A stretch of DNA of 64,000 bases from Sipunculus nudus (Eukaryota > Annelida > Sipuncula > Golfingiida > Sipunculidae): positions 13,258,839 through 13,322,838 of the forward strand of contig CM049316.1 in the NCBI GenBank assembly GCA_026874595.1, read 5' to 3'. The position numbers and the translations under genes are program-made. The notes under the pieces were generated by a model, which searched no databases, was not told where the DNA came from, and saw only the letters and a program-made list of their open reading frames with translations. Shown piece by piece: positions 1 through 13,454 of this stretch (the first letter of the stretch is position 1; every line of letters begins with the position of its first letter).

Positions 1-3000
1 ACCCAACTGGATCATTGTGTGGTGCTCTCTCATGCATCATTTACGTTGACAGAATCATGAAATGTTCATGACAAGGTAAATGAATTTCAAAGTTGAGGTT
101 AATAAATTAGCATGCCTTATGGACTACTTTGCATGAATACATGGAGTAAGGCACCATGAATAATAAAGCTGTATGCATTCTATGCTGTGAACAAATTTGT
201 GAAAGGCAGGTAATACTAACATTAAAGAAGATATTTTTTTAAAACATATAGCATGAATCTTATTGCATCATTTCTCATGTAAGAATGTAAGAGCACTACT
301 GCTGCTTCATGACCATCTTAATGTTAATATATCACTAATCTCTTGTTATAGCTATCATTTATTATTTAGTAGTAATTATTACTTAAGGAGGGGAGAATGC
401 AAAATAAACTTAGTATGCTTCAAGATGTTAACATTTATCATTATAATAAAAATAATGAAAATAATGGCATTTACAGTTGGAATAGACAGTAATATAATAA
501 TAAATTGTGGAACCAGATCTTTTACGAAGTTTTTCTGGATCTTTCATCTTTAAAGAAAGTTATTCATCTTTTTTTCTGTAGAATGCTGTGATTTCTGGCT
601 TACTCTTTGTAGATATGAATGAACTCTGGGTCATGCTCCTGGGACAGTTGTATGAGCTTGTTATCTAAATGTTTTTTTGTAAACATAGCAATGTTGACAA
701 ATGAAAAACATGCAACCTAAGATGTTTGGCTGCATATGTGCAGATGTCCTTGGTTGCAAAAGCCCTTTGCATATTTTGGTTCATCTGGCTTACCACAAGA
801 CATTTTGATTATTGTGGTGCCCCCCCCCCCTATTTTATAAATAAGTGGATATAAATAAAATAACAGCCTGTGTAAATGGCAGGGTCAGTGTTTTCTACCT
901 ACTTCTGTAAAAATTACAAGGGATTACCTTTAGTTATTAGACTTCAGATTTTGGAACAGTCCCCTCTAAACAGACTTTAATAATAGATGGTCACCAATAT
1001 GTACCGTGTACCAATAATAAAACACAGTAAAGTATCAAAAGTTTCTTGTTACCTGATTGCTAAAACCGCTGCCATGTACAAAGAAACTTCACTTTAACAT
1101 TTAAAAACAACCACAATGTTGCTTTTCTGCCAGTGCTTTGTTAACAAATCTTTGACAGCGTGTACTACAATGTATGACACGGGAGCCATACACAACAAAG
1201 GTCATCACTGAGCCACTGTATCAATCTCAGGTGGCCATTACTCCCAAAACCCACTGTTTACAACACAATGGACAGCAGCATGACCGGGCGTGTTTATTCA
1301 ATGACCACCTGCCGTTTGAGGCTGTACCAAGTCACTAAACCTCACATCAACCCTGCTATGCCCCCTCACATACTTAATGGCCCATGTGAAAAGCTGACCA
1401 CCGCTGACATTATGAATATGTCATTCCATCCAGGACGAGGATTTTGTTTGTACAACAGGTACTAATGATCTGTATACAACAGTTTAATGAACACCACAAG
1501 AGGGACATATATAAACATGAACACACTTGTCCATTAGTATTTTTAACACAGCACTCGACATTGTTTAAAGCATCCAAAGTGCAATTTTTTATCTTATGAA
1601 TCTCAAGATTTTTACAGGATGCTTAAATGCTAACTCTGTGCAATGTACACAACCAGGTGTGGAAAATGTTGTCCATTTTTATACAGATTGATTGGGTCAT
1701 CAAAGCAAATACACAGTCCATATTAATCTCTGCATCTGAGGAAGAAAGAAAGTAGAATTGAGGAGATCCTTATCATGACATTAAGTGGCAAAACACATCA
1801 AAATGACTGCAGAGTGGCCTGGATTGCTGCCCGATGCTAACCACACAGGAATTACCTGTTAAAAACTGATAAAACTTTTTTTATTTTTCTTTTGACGACT
1901 GGACAATTTCATTTCTCACTAGTAACTGTTATAATCATATCATTTTTAGGTATAAGGGTTTTGACATGTGTGATGATACCTGAAGGTCGCACAATAGTAT
2001 CATAATTTTTTTTTATGAAGCATGTCCAGAGAGTACCAGTTATCATAGAGCAGAGGATGATGATGATATCCAAAAGTACTTTCTTGATATAGCTAACAAT
2101 ACATGATGCCCATTCATGAATGAGAATATTTTTTAAGTGATTGGGTAAAGGAAATAATTTTCAAAATATGTGTTGAATTACTTAAAAATTGATGTTTAGA
2201 TCTGCATTTGAAATTAAATGTGTTAACGCCTAATGGCAAATGCAGATGCACAGTTATTAGATGCTCTGCATTTAAATGCAAATACGACATGTTAAAATGC
2301 AAATAACAATTCGAATAATCTGCATAAACCAAAAGCCTGATTTTCAGCCATTTCAAACATTCATGTCAGGCTGTCTGTGTGGACAGACTCTGTGGAAATC
2401 ATAAAATGATTCGGGATAAATAATTGCCACCACCACCTATACCCCTCCCTTATCTCCTGATTTTTTCATATGATATCACTTCCTGCACAAGGCGTCACAT
2501 GTACAGTACACAGATTCTGGTTAACATTTAAGCCAACTTTGCTTCCGATTCTTCAGTTAACCACACACAGGGCATGAGAATACAGCTTGGGGGTCACAAA
2601 GCCACATTAATATTCATAAAGGTCAATAACATACACTTATTACATACACCCCTGGATTAAAAGGTCTGGCTCCGGCTGATTGTTGGCCCAGTTCAAATGC
2701 TAATTTTCAATACATTTTGGGGATATTTTCCAAAACCAGTGGCCAATAGGCCTAAAGCCTCAACTAAGCATAAAGGATATTGATTGTCCTTACAGAGTAT
2801 GTATATTACTGAACAAACAATGTGGCCCATAGGTCCTGCTGAATTAGGTAAATAAACACAGAGTATAATAAAATATAATTTTTTGCCTCAATAAGAATAC
2901 TACACATGTATGCTATCATCTACAGATTATATTGATAGAAATCTGTTCTTCAGCAGCAATAATAAGGTAATAATTGTCTGTCTAGTTAAAATACTGTAAA

Positions 3001-5229
3001 TGATTATTTCTCAAACCAAACATTTCATGACAACAGCATAGATGTAAACCCACACAACATCTTCCAGTCATCTTAAACCCATAACTGTAATGTCAAGGGG
3101 TCAATGGCCTATATGGTTGTAGAAATCAGTGCCTGCCACAATCACCATTCCAGATTTATGCAGTGTCACACATTGCTATTAACATCTTTTTATATTTGGA
3201 TAGCTACATTTCATGTAAATCTGTCTATGTCTTGTTAGCTTATTGGAACTTCAAGATGTTATGATCCATGGCAGCAAATTTTAAATCAATTTTCTTTGCT
3301 GATTTAGCAGAAACAACAACACCCATTTAACACAGATAAACACCTTTAAACTGGTGCTGGTGAGAAAATGGTTGCTTTCCAGTAAATCTGTCATTGGTCT
3401 GTGACAGTCTTGATGTCTGTTAATTACAAACTAATCAGTTTCTGTCACTCTGTGTAAGACCATCTCGGGGGATTCACAGAACTTTCATACATACCTATGG
3501 TTAATGATTTCAGAATTTGATCATTCTCAGCTCACCTGGGTTTGTCACACCTTTACTAATGGACCTAAGGTAAGCAATACTATCAATAAGAGATACCATG
3601 CACACGCCTACCCAACCTTTAACTCAGTGGTAGGTTTCACCTTTAGTCAGTCCATTTGTAGGTGTATATGCTGAAGCCACTTGGTAAACAACACTTAGGA
3701 ACCACACAAAATGAGAAGGAAGTCTGTACCTTCACAAAAGAATGCCCCATATACCTCAAATGACATTCCCATATGAAACTGTACGTATGTTTTGCAGCTA
3801 ATGCAATTGCACAAGTCCAGCCACTGTCTCCTGCAGATACCTGAGAATGTTACATAGAAACATTTTATTTGTTTACACTGGGTGATGTTATTAAATCTTA
3901 TTCAGTTTACTTCCACCCTATATACACAAAATCTTCCTTTACCTATATGGACAAGTGTCCCTCTATAATGAAACTCATGCATCTGAAGACCTTTATACTT
4001 GTAATCTTCATGTAAAAATAGAAGTGTTTTCAAAACAGCTTTTAGTTTAATTGATAAGGCCATGCTAATAATTGCTATTTAAGCTATTGACAGCTGTCAA
4101 TCACTTCGTTCTGTTGCAACAAGGTGACTCACATAAGGTGATACAATGTCAGTCAATCCTGAAGCTGGAGAAAACATCACAGCAGTGATGTTTACTGTTT
4201 AGTACCTTCTCAGACTGAATGTAAACCTAATGTAATGAATATAACTAAGGCCAAAAAAATAAAAAGGTATGGTTCTCAGGTACTTTTTTTCAGAAATCAA
4301 TGTCATATGATCAGGGAAAAGCATGAAAATAAGTTTTTTCCACTAAACAGTTAAAAAAACTTCACAACAAAGGAAATCGTATAAAAATAGTATTATTTGA
4401 TCTTCTTGCAGGATGAAAAACCAAAATAAAAATATTTGATGGAGGGGTTAAAGATGATGCGAGCGGTGCCTGAGACCCATACCTTTTATTTTTTTTGGCC
4501 TAACAAACAGTCTTTTTATAGATTCATAGTTTATTGGTGGTTGTCGTCTACTGAACAAGAATGAATGTTTAACATACTAGGTCTTTCTAGGGGGGTTATT
4601 TCTGCCACTTCCCGTGAGAATGAAAACTGTGGTGTTTTTCAATGAAAATCCACCATTACCTATTTAACTGTACAGAAATAATTCCCCCTTTAAGCAAAAA
4701 CGGCCTGAACTTGCTGAAGTCTTGAAAGATAGAACAATACCTACTGATTATACTTTGAGGACTGTTAAAGTAATAAGCTTAATAATAGTCTGGATTACAG
4801 GATTTAAATATCTGAACTTAGGAATAATTCAGAAGTCAGAACTTGTCACTGAGAGTGAGACAATGGAGCATATCTAAGAGGTTCTATTGAGATATCAAAA
4901 TTTTTACCTGTGAGGCTGTGGTGAGTCTGCCTCCAGCTTCACAGCCCAAGGCCATGACCACTTAGCTATTTATCACAGCAATCATGGGATCATGTATCTG
5001 GATTCATCTTACAAGTTGATAAAGATATCTGCAGAGGCAGCATGAGCAAAATTAACTGAATATTTCTAAGTTAACATAATGCAAATGTTGTGTAACATGT
5101 CTGAACTAGGAAATGACCCTCTCTCAGAATATCACTGTATCTGGGTCACTACCCTGATCTAATTTACATCTGGCAGCTAAGGACAGCACAAATGGCCTTT
5201 AATTGTATCTGCCAAAACAGAGTTTTGCG
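1..5229. other. AT-rich noncoding sequence
   Basis: No convincing exon, RNA gene or long open frame was seen here. The stretch holds a dispersed repeat copy (about 640-935, listed separately) and a poly-C tract near 822. It could be intron or intergenic DNA. A 66-base acceptor-to-donor interval near 3509-3570 was considered and not accepted. Confidence 0.5.
640..935 (+). repeat. dispersed repeat, copy 1 (about 300 bp)
   Basis: This segment aligns by eye over its whole length, same orientation, with 6590-6925. Shared landmarks in order are a GTAAACA block, an AAACATG..ACCTAAGATG block, a TGCATAT..TGCAGA block, an ATAAACA/ATAAATA-rich part, and a final AAGGGATTA..TTTAGT block. Divergence and small indels suggest an old family. 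No terminal repeats or coding sequence were recognised. Confidence 0.6.
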
Positions 5230-6379
5230 GATACTATGTTTTCAGCTGGCCGCCGCCGCCTCCGCCACGTAGGTGTCCAGAGAACTCCTCCGTAACCGCT
5301 GGGTGGAATTTTACGAAACCCGGGATTATGTTCGGGTCACATGCTGTGCCCCGATTTTGTTTTGACCTCTGACCTTTCCTCTGCGCTCTGCTTCCGTTTG
5401 TGCGTCTGTTTCCACACATAAACCCACATATCTCGGGAACCGTTTGACCGATCAGGCTAAAAATTTTACACAAATGTAGCCCTTGGATAGCTTTATGACA
5501 TACACAAAAAATGGTGGCGCCACCTGCAACCATTTTTTAACAGTGTCCATCTGTTCATCTGCCTTGGGATAAAATCAGTCATATCTCTGCACTGGTTGGA
5601 CTTATTCACCTGAAATTCGGCATTCGTATATATCCTGGATAGCTTTTTTGATTTTATGACAGGTGGCGCCACCTACATTCATGTTTACGCTGCAGACATC
5701 CAAGCTCATAACTTGGGAACCGTTTGACTAATCAGGCTAAAAATTTTATACAAATGTAGCCCTTGGATAGCTTTATAAAATACACTAAAAATGGTGGCGC
5801 CACCTGCAACAACTTTTGCGCAGAGTCTGTGTGTTTGTCTGCCATGGGATAAAATCACTCACATCTCGGCAGTGGTTTGACATATCTGCTAAAAATTTTG
5901 CAGGTTTATACATCCTGGATAGCCTTTTCGATTTTATGACAGGTGGCGCCTCCTACATTCTAGTTTATGCAGCAGACATCCAAGCTCATATCTTGGGAAC
6001 CGTTTGACGGATTGGGCCAAAGTTTTGCATGTGTATAGTTCTCACATAGCTCTTTATCATACGCAAAACTGGTGGCGCCACCTGCAACCATTTTTGCACA
6101 GCGTCCATCTGTTTGTCTGTCGTGGGCTAAAATCACTCATATACATGTAGTGGTTTGACCTATCTGCCTTAAAATTTGCATATGTATACAACTTGGATGG
6201 CTTTCTGGTTTTTGTGGTAGGTGGCGCAACCTAAGTACACAATTTGTCTGCAGACATCCATGCTAATATGCAACACTTCACTCTATTTCCCCTTGCCACT
6301 CAATCCATGCCTCACTTCACCCGTTCCACTCTGATTTAGGCGGATACACGTAGTCGCTTGTCGACTGCCCGTATTCTAG
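5230..6379 (+). mobile_element. Helitron-like non-autonomous element with a tandem-repeat core
   Basis: The core is a diverged tandem array of about 277-bp units: the block GGTGGCGCCACCTGCAAC recurs near 5514, 5793 and 6070. Each unit holds a second half-unit with the same GGTGGCGCCACC palindrome (near 5665 and 5942). Each half carries a CATCTGTTTGTCTG-like or GGGAACCGTTTGAC-like block. The right end has a hairpin (AGTCG 6352-6356 with CGACT 6362-6366, extendable through a G-T pair) followed about 10 bases later by CTAG (6376-6379) and T. A hairpin just before CTRR-T is the known 3' signature of Helitrons. The left end is not resolved and the start is approximate. No Rep/helicase coding remains, so it would have moved in trans. 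Confidence 0.6.
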
Positions 6380-6589
6380 TTTTCATAAGGTGTTATTATC
6401 AGAGGACGGCATCTTGAGGTGCATTTCAACTACAATGTGGCAAGACAATATAGCAAGAGATTTAGGTGGTGATTTTTAAAGGTGCCCATTCTCCTACCTT
6501 TTGATAAAGAATTTATGTGATTTCTGGTTTCTTCTATTTATATTAATGATCTAAGGGTAATTTTGGTTGTGAAAAGTTCTTATAATGCC

Positions 6590-6925
6590 TTCGTGAAGGA
6601 TGTATGAACTTGTTTATCAACAACATATTTGTAAACACAGAAATGGGGACAAACTGGAAAAACATGTAACCTAAGATGGTTAGGTTGCATATATGCAGAG
6701 GTAGAAAGGTCACCTGTTGCAAAACACCATTTGCAAAGCTCTGGCTTATCTGACTTGGTGCCAGATGCCCTTGTTGAATTTGTTTTATTTTGGCAGGCCC
6801 TCTACATATTATAAACATGTTGATATAAACAAAACAAGCGGCATGTGTGCAGTGATATCCATGTTTTCTGGCCTATTTTTTTATAAAAGCTCAAAGGGAT
6901 TATCTATAGTTTGTAAAGGTCAGAT
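6590..6925 (+). repeat. dispersed repeat, copy 2
   Basis: This is the same family and orientation as 640-935, about 5.9 kb apart. It begins right of the Helitron-like element. No gene lies in it; the short open frames on both strands here do not correspond between the two copies. Confidence 0.6.
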
Positions 6926-7099
6926 AGGAGAATGGGCCACTTTAAGGTTTGATGGAAAGATTTATTGATTTAACACATAGTAAGTTCATATAGAAGATAC
7001 ATTCCAACGGTGTATAGATAAAATGTATCAATGAAATGAGTGCAAACTAATTAAAGCTTATGAAGCTAATTGCTTGCTCCTGATTTCCATGGTAATCAA

Positions 7100-7885
7100 A
7101 TTTTGATGGTACTGCAGTACCATATCAATAACATTCAGATTTCTACATAATATACTTGCAGTTAAAGTGAATCTATATAAATGGAACATCGTTAACACAA
7201 AGAGGTGTTCTTATTGTTTTAATTCCAATGAATCTGTTCATCACTTATTCTGTGAGTGTCATATATCAGTCACGTTTTATTTAAGAATAAAGTGTTGGGT
7301 TGAAAAGGGAAAAATAACAATGCCAGTTCTAAGCCCAAAAATTTGTATATGGGTGTAGGTGAAGCTGAACACCAGAACATTATAAATTTAATTTTGTTGT
7401 TGTACAAATTCATTGTCTTTATTAATAGATTAAACTTGGTGCCTCCGTCATTGAACTTGTTCATAAAAAACTCATTCATATTGAGTGCCTGGAAGGTAAA
7501 GTCGCACAAAAAGCTAATAAATATGTTTTACATAAAGAAAAATGGAAACCGATACTCCCGCTTATTGGGAAAAAGGGCTTTAACTAAATATTTTTTATCC
7601 ATGTACCCTAATTTATGTCAAACTTCACTAGAACACGTGATTATATAGCCTCTTCTATTATAATTCATAACTTCTGACAGACATGTTACCTACATAAGTC
7701 ATGGTTAAATTTAAGGTTTCTGGAATCATATACATAAGTAGTTAAGATGTGAATGTTTTTGTAGCTTACATATTTTGTATATTTTGTATTTGTAAATATT
7801 GTGATCTGCAATGTAACCTTGTGATTTCTTTTTAATGATGTTGATGATGACAGAAAGGTCTTTAAAAAATAAAATCAATATTCTG
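7100..7885 (+). mobile_element. LINE 3' fragment, L1/Tx1-like
   Basis: The fragment is 5'-truncated. From about 7131 one frame reads FLHNILAVKVNLYKWNI, then a zinc-binding motif CSYC..ESVHHLFCEC (about 7207-7260), which is the C-terminal Cys-His motif of L1-clade LINE ORF2. The next recognisable block (about 7343-7648) lies in a second frame and contains NIINLILLLYKFI, matching the end of L1-like ORF2. At least one frameshift therefore separates the two blocks. The reverse transcriptase core is absent. The 3' part ends in an ATGATG-rich stretch and AAAAAATAAAATC near 7865-7880, a plausible tail. It is a dead copy; clade assignment is by motif memory only. Confidence 0.7.
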
Positions 7886-8885
7886 AGACATCATAGAAGG
7901 TAAAGGAAAGAAAAAAAAAAAAAATCAATAACATTGTCTGCAGGATACTGGAAAAGATAATACAAAGGACTTAACATACATACACAGGTCACTCAATCCC
8001 AAAATATATGCTCTCCAAACCATAGGAATGGCAAATAATGCACCAAAAATTCAACTAACTGCTCTAGCTAATGATACTGTATGTGTCGGTGTGGCTAAAC
8101 ACAGTAAATTTCAATGAAACTGACATCAACGAGCTCTTCACACCCATAACCTAGCTCCATGCAGCATACCACAAGAACCGGCTGGCCAAGGGTACACTTG
8201 GGCCAACTGAATGTTCTGGTTGATATTACTGAAGTGGTAACTAGGACAAGAGGTATAGAGAGCCCACCAACATAGTGCAGTGTGATCTTCAAAGCCTGTC
8301 TGCACTCATACTAGCCTCAGAACAGTCCTTTCCTGGTCTTATCATCACATGACCTAATGTTATTCTTCAAACCCCTTTTATCTTCCATTCAATGCCAAAT
8401 TTGTATATAGATATTTATGAGCATGCTATACTTTTACCCATTTTCATGTTATTTATTCCATTATCATTATTTCTTTAGCTGTGACTTTCAAAACATTTTA
8501 TACTGAGAATATTGTGTGTAAGTAACCTACATATGGGTTGACAATTTAAATACCTGATCGTAAAATCCCAACTTTAAATTTCAATACCATCAGACATCTT
8601 TCTGGTAGCCTGACAAACTGAATGTTTCTTCACATGAAAATGAAAACCTGTAGTCGATTTCACGGGTAATGTTTGAGTGTGCATAAGAAATAATAGTCTG
8701 TTCATTAAATTTATTTGACTACCATCAGTTGGATTGAATATAGTAAATGAAAAAAAAAAGAAAGCTTGTTTACTTAAGTCTTAATTGAAATAGATATTAT
8801 AAATCTTAAATCTACAAGAAGGCAAATCCCCCCCCCCCAAATATATATAAGCCCAAATCATTAATTTTTTATACTAAGAAATTCC
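7886..8885. other. noncoding, no gene seen
   Basis: AT-rich sequence without a supported gene. A poly-C tract occurs at about 8828-8838. Confidence 0.4.
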
Positions 8886-8910
8886 CCCCCCCCCCCCAAA
8901 AAAAAAAAAT
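8886..8910. repeat. poly-C to poly-A homopolymer junction
   Basis: A run of about 14 C is followed directly by about 12 A. The same C-then-A arrangement recurs near 27906 and 50002. Such tracts are prone to slippage and to assembly or consensus error, so lengths are uncertain. Confidence 0.8.
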
Positions 8911-8945
8911 GAACACTAACAAGTCAGGAAGGGCCTGGCCCAATG

Positions 8946-9520
8946 AGAATCTAGCATTTCGAACACTTTGGTCAAAACTGTTGGCTTCTAGCCTCAGATG
9001 TACATAGGGGTCTGCCATGGAAATTATTTCGGCAAGGCCAGGTCAACTGCACCCCTGTTATGAGCTTTGTAAGAGCAAAACAATGTGTTTTGTGTAGAGG
9101 GACTGGCAATTCTCACAGATTCTACCTTTTAATCTATAGGACAACACTCATCCAAGTGAAAGTAGGGAATAATCATAAGAATACTGATTTTGACCACATG
9201 AGGATACAGATCAGGAAGTCCAACCCAGTTGGCAATGTACGAGGCATTTGAGATAAACTGAACTTTCTAATTAAATTACTGTCAAAACCTGGTCATATTT
9301 GATGTTTGCAACATATCAAGCCCACACAATACACATTATTATGGCAAATCAGTGTGTTCTTTGTGGACAGTGATCTTTTCTTAGATGAGTCTGTAGAAAT
9401 GGCAACCTGGTGGATTTACGGCGAACCTCACCGTAATCAGTGGTGTATCATTAGGCCATAGATACATCTGAGGCTAGAAGCCAACAGATTTGACCGAGGT
9501 GTTCCGAATGAAGAATCTAG
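8946..9520. mobile_element. MITE-like element with about 60-bp terminal inverted repeats
   Basis: The sequence 8946-9005 is, by eye, the inverse of 9461-9520: the left arm reads GAATCTAGCATTTCGAACAC and then GTTGGCTTCTAGCCTCAGAT. The right arm carries the reverse complement with a few mismatches. About 455 bp lie between the arms, with no convincing coding content (a 63-codon open frame at 9060-9251 resembles nothing known). No target-site duplication was identified, so the superfamily is open. Confidence 0.6.
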
Positions 9521-9524
9521 TTTG

Positions 9525-11046
9525 AAGCAAACTGCTGTGCAAGTTTGAACAGTGGCCTTGAAGTTTGACCTTCATATCCCAAAATCAAATTTAATCAATA
9601 GAGTTATTAACTCAGAGGTGGGTCATACATATATATGTAAAGTCTGAATCCAATCCATTGATCCAAAGTTGAGTTTTCATCTGGAAAAGAATTTCTTGAC
9701 AGTCATGTATACCAGTACTGACAGACAACAAGTTGGTCACCAAAAGGTACCCACTTTTCCAGGCCAAGCCTTAACATTAACAAGCAGAAATGGAGTGATG
9801 ATGCATAGTATAGTCTACATACTACAGTTATTGTGTCCTCTCGCTATAACAGAAAGTGTATTGTGGAAATACAAAATGACAAAGCTCATGGTGTGTTTTC
9901 ACTTTCTTTGTTTACATTCTCGGTACATGTAGACATTGTTCTTAGCACACTGTAATCATACTGCCTTCTTGACCAACCACAGAGAAGATAAATTTGCCGA
10001 CTAATCTAAATTAGCAAGTTAACTGATGCCTTCTTGCACACAAAGTAAACAATTACTCTGGATAATGCTGAATACATAGAGTGGAGGTAAAGACAGGACA
10101 CAGTTCAATGTGCAAGGATTAATACAGTGTTTTTACTAAGCAGGCTGAAATAAATTACGAAAATCACTGGTGGAGATGATATGGTTATTTGATGAACTGT
10201 TCTATGGTGGTTTTGCAAATTGTATTTTTGTATAACTGTATACTGTGTCAAGGAATGTCAACTCTTGACCTTGACAAGGCTCCAGAAGGGGTGCCATGGC
10301 AACACATAAACATGATCGTGAATGTAGAAAGTTCAGCCATCTTGTGAAATTCATGATTCATGATATCCCAAAACTGTCCATGATCAGTTAGCAAAGCAAG
10401 AATCTTAGCAATCCTTGCATAAATTATTGGATACTTGAGTTTTGTTTCAAATTTTTTATTATTCTTGGGAAGAGGGGGCACAATAAAGCCCAACAGCTAT
10501 AGATTGCTGTGAACTAATGTCAGTTTTCCAAGGAGATTTTTTTACTGACCTCCATGGATGTTCAGTTAGAAGTTTCTGGGTCCAGTAGTTACAATTTATG
10601 CAGGGCTAACATGGCGGGACAGTTGTAGGAAACAAGACTGACAATTTGACAAAGGCTGACTGCTGTAGCTCAGCATCACTGAAAGTCATCTGAGCTTATA
10701 ATCATCAATCTCAAACTAACTATTAGGAAAAGAAATCAGTGTGGGCTGGAAAATATTTTTACCTTTTAAATACAGATTACATTAAAAATTTCAAATGATC
10801 ACAGGTCAACAAAATAATGACAGAACTTTTGCTGAAAAGAAAAAAACATAATCTAACCAAAAGAAAATTTTCTTTCAAAATTTATAAGTAAAATTTATTT
10901 TCTTGAAAGAAATGTTTGACCTGTAGAAGCTCAAAATTGGTAAATTTCCACTGAAAATGCCTGAAAAACCAACTTTTTTATGATTTTTTTTTGCATTCGG
11001 AATTATTGCAAGAATAGAACAGAGGTAAAAAGAGACATCCACTCAC
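9525..11046. other. noncoding, probable intron or intergenic
   Basis: No exon, RNA gene or clear repeat was recognised. If the small exon at 11047-11087 is real, this would be the intron downstream of it on the minus strand. Confidence 0.35.
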
Positions 11047-11087
11047 CAGTTAAAGGCTCTCTCCTGATAGAACTTCTTGTCCTGGGT
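11047..11087 (-). CDS. possible 41-bp host micro-exon
   Basis: On the minus strand a good acceptor (pyrimidine-rich ..TTGTTACTTTCAG) is followed by 41 bases and a consensus donor GTGAGTG. One frame is open and reads TQDKKFYQERAFN then Trp or Cys across the junction. A second frame is open too and the third has a stop. The block is less AT-rich than its flanks. No partner exon was found in the window, so the parent gene and product are unknown. It could be a chance acceptor-donor pair. Confidence 0.4.
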
Positions 11088-13454
11088 CTGAAAGTAACAA
11101 GCATGGTCTGACTCAACAAGAAACTTTTTACTGCAGATAAAAAGAAATGACCCACCACCCATAGTACAAAATAAGAGAAATTAACAAAAAGAAAATAATA
11201 AATGTAAATATATCATCAAGTGTATACAATTTCACAATCTACATTCCTTTATTTGTTTTTTTTTTAATTTCTGAATCATAACAGATATTTATGATCTGTG
11301 GTCATGGTGATGATAACATAGCAACTGTCTGTATCAGTTATTTATGCAGTAAGAATAAATTACCATATCTTATCTACTGATAGTCCTCAAGCAGGTTGTC
11401 TAATGTCTTATTACCATATCACATGAAATCAAATGGGAGAGGACAAGTTACAGCTGGTTTGAATTATCATACTACTCACAGATTTCTTTTCAAAATCTTC
11501 TCCTAAATACTAAAAGCCTGTCCAAAGATCACAAGTACATTCCTCAGTTTTCCTTACAGGTGTGTAATAGAAAAATTTGCAGCTCCAGTGAAAGGACTTA
11601 TGACTATGCGCCCAATATTTAAAGTATAAGTTAGATATGGAACCCATCATCTCCTCAAAACTGATACATTTTGAAAATTTTTTACTCAAATCCTCACTTC
11701 GAATTATAAGCATATAACCACCTGGTGCAACCTGCTTGGTTATTTTAAATATTCAGCCATTGATCTATACCGAATCGGTAGTACTTAGTAAAGGTAGCCA
11801 CCAGTGTTCTACCAGGTTAATAACAGAAACTGGGCCTAGACAGATGCATTCAACCTGCGTCTTCAACACACTACCAGTAATCAACACTTCAGAATACATA
11901 GAGATTAACTGTTACCATGGTTACCACATTCTCCCACTAAGGTTCACAATGATCTGAACATGTGATCAATATGTGCATGTGTGTGTGTGTGTCAGTCGTT
12001 ATAACAGAAAGGGATCCTCTTGATATCTACCAGGTTTTAGATAATATAAATAGATTACTCGGTTTCCTGAGAAAACTGATATGTATGTCAGGTTGACCTT
12101 GGGTGTATTTAGAATAGTGAGAGTTGCTTGGACTGAAACTATAACACTTATAGGTATCATTCAGACTGATTTAATTAACTTAATATCCATAGATTCAAGC
12201 TCTCCTCAACATGCTCCCACCTATATCATTATAAACAAGGTTTCAGATTATGTATATATCCATGACCTGTTATTGTAAGAAAACAAATCTATACATCTAG
12301 CCAAGCTCAGAACTGTTATCCGAGTGTTGCACAGACTGTCATTATGACAAGGTTCATATTGACAGCCTTAGTATCTGTGGATTCATGATGTCCATCAATG
12401 ATCCAGGTTCATGTTACTTTACTGTTAATTCCTCTTTCTGGTATCTGACGTATTGTATTTTGTCATGCCCCCAGTTGCTACTGATTACATTTGATCTTAC
12501 ATTATATTCTATACAGGTACCCGTGTCCAGGTTTTGAACATTACATTAGAAATATTTTTAAACCTAAATAAACCCACATGAACATTTTAAATAATAAATG
12601 TTGAAATGGGTATTCCCCTGATATATTGCACAAAATCTGGCAGAGAATTTTGTATGACAGTCCTCCATCATAAACAAACTCAACACAGTCGCACAGTAAA
12701 TAAATAAATATATTTTATTTCACATTACAGCACAGACGCTCTATATATCTAATGTTCCCTTGTCTAGAAATGTCTGGAAGTTGGTTTAAGAACATGGACA
12801 CTGGTGCTGGAACTGAATACTTTCAGAATCACATTTCTCAACCAATGGCTACTTTCAATGTGATTTTCAAGCATTTGCGCAAGTGCAACAATCTTTTATA
12901 TTTAACAGACAGATGAGATTCACTAATTAGCATGCACCACAAGTGATTATATTCAGACTTACCAAAATGTTGCATTTTAATATACTCTGACATATCTATA
13001 CTTACAAAGAATGGACTACCTCTGTCAAAACTGAACAATCTGAGCAGACAAAAGATAGAAACCAAGCTTAGGACATGTTAGAACAGGTTTTGAACCATCC
13101 GGAGGAGTTATGCATGTTACCACTCAGATTGGGCCAACCATACAATTGCCTGAACTTGACCATGCAGAACTTTACCTGAACGTCATGGTTTGCCCTTTTT
13201 TCTATTTACTGCAGCCACATGCTGGTTATTTGATATTTAGGGTGTCAAAGAGTTGTCCATTGTGAAATATTATCTTGAACCTACACCTAGTCTCATATGG
13301 ATCAGCTCTCTGATTTTTATGTTTATAGTTTTCTGATCACTAACAATTTTACGGTCATTTGATAGGGCACTTTTCCTTCCTGGTCTCCTTGTAGCTTTTC
13401 TGGACCTCCCATACCACATGATGCCAGAAGCCAAAACAGACCTGTGCCACAGTG
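11088..13454. other. noncoding, no gene seen
   Basis: AT-rich sequence. A short (GT)n run occurs near 11975-11992. Near 11510-11713 a minus-strand frame has a possible donor, but the acceptor is weak and the peptide is not recognisable. Confidence 0.35.

Noticed and set aside
3509-3570. Plus-strand exon between GATTTCAG and GTAAGC
   Set aside because: The sequence includes CAGCTCACCTGGG, typical of dispersed invertebrate repeats, and the peptide is hydrophobic and unrecognised.
13390-13452. Plus-strand exon between CTCCTTGTAG and GTAAAGG
   Set aside because: It is open in one frame but directly precedes the Helitron-like element and has no partner exon or recognisable peptide.
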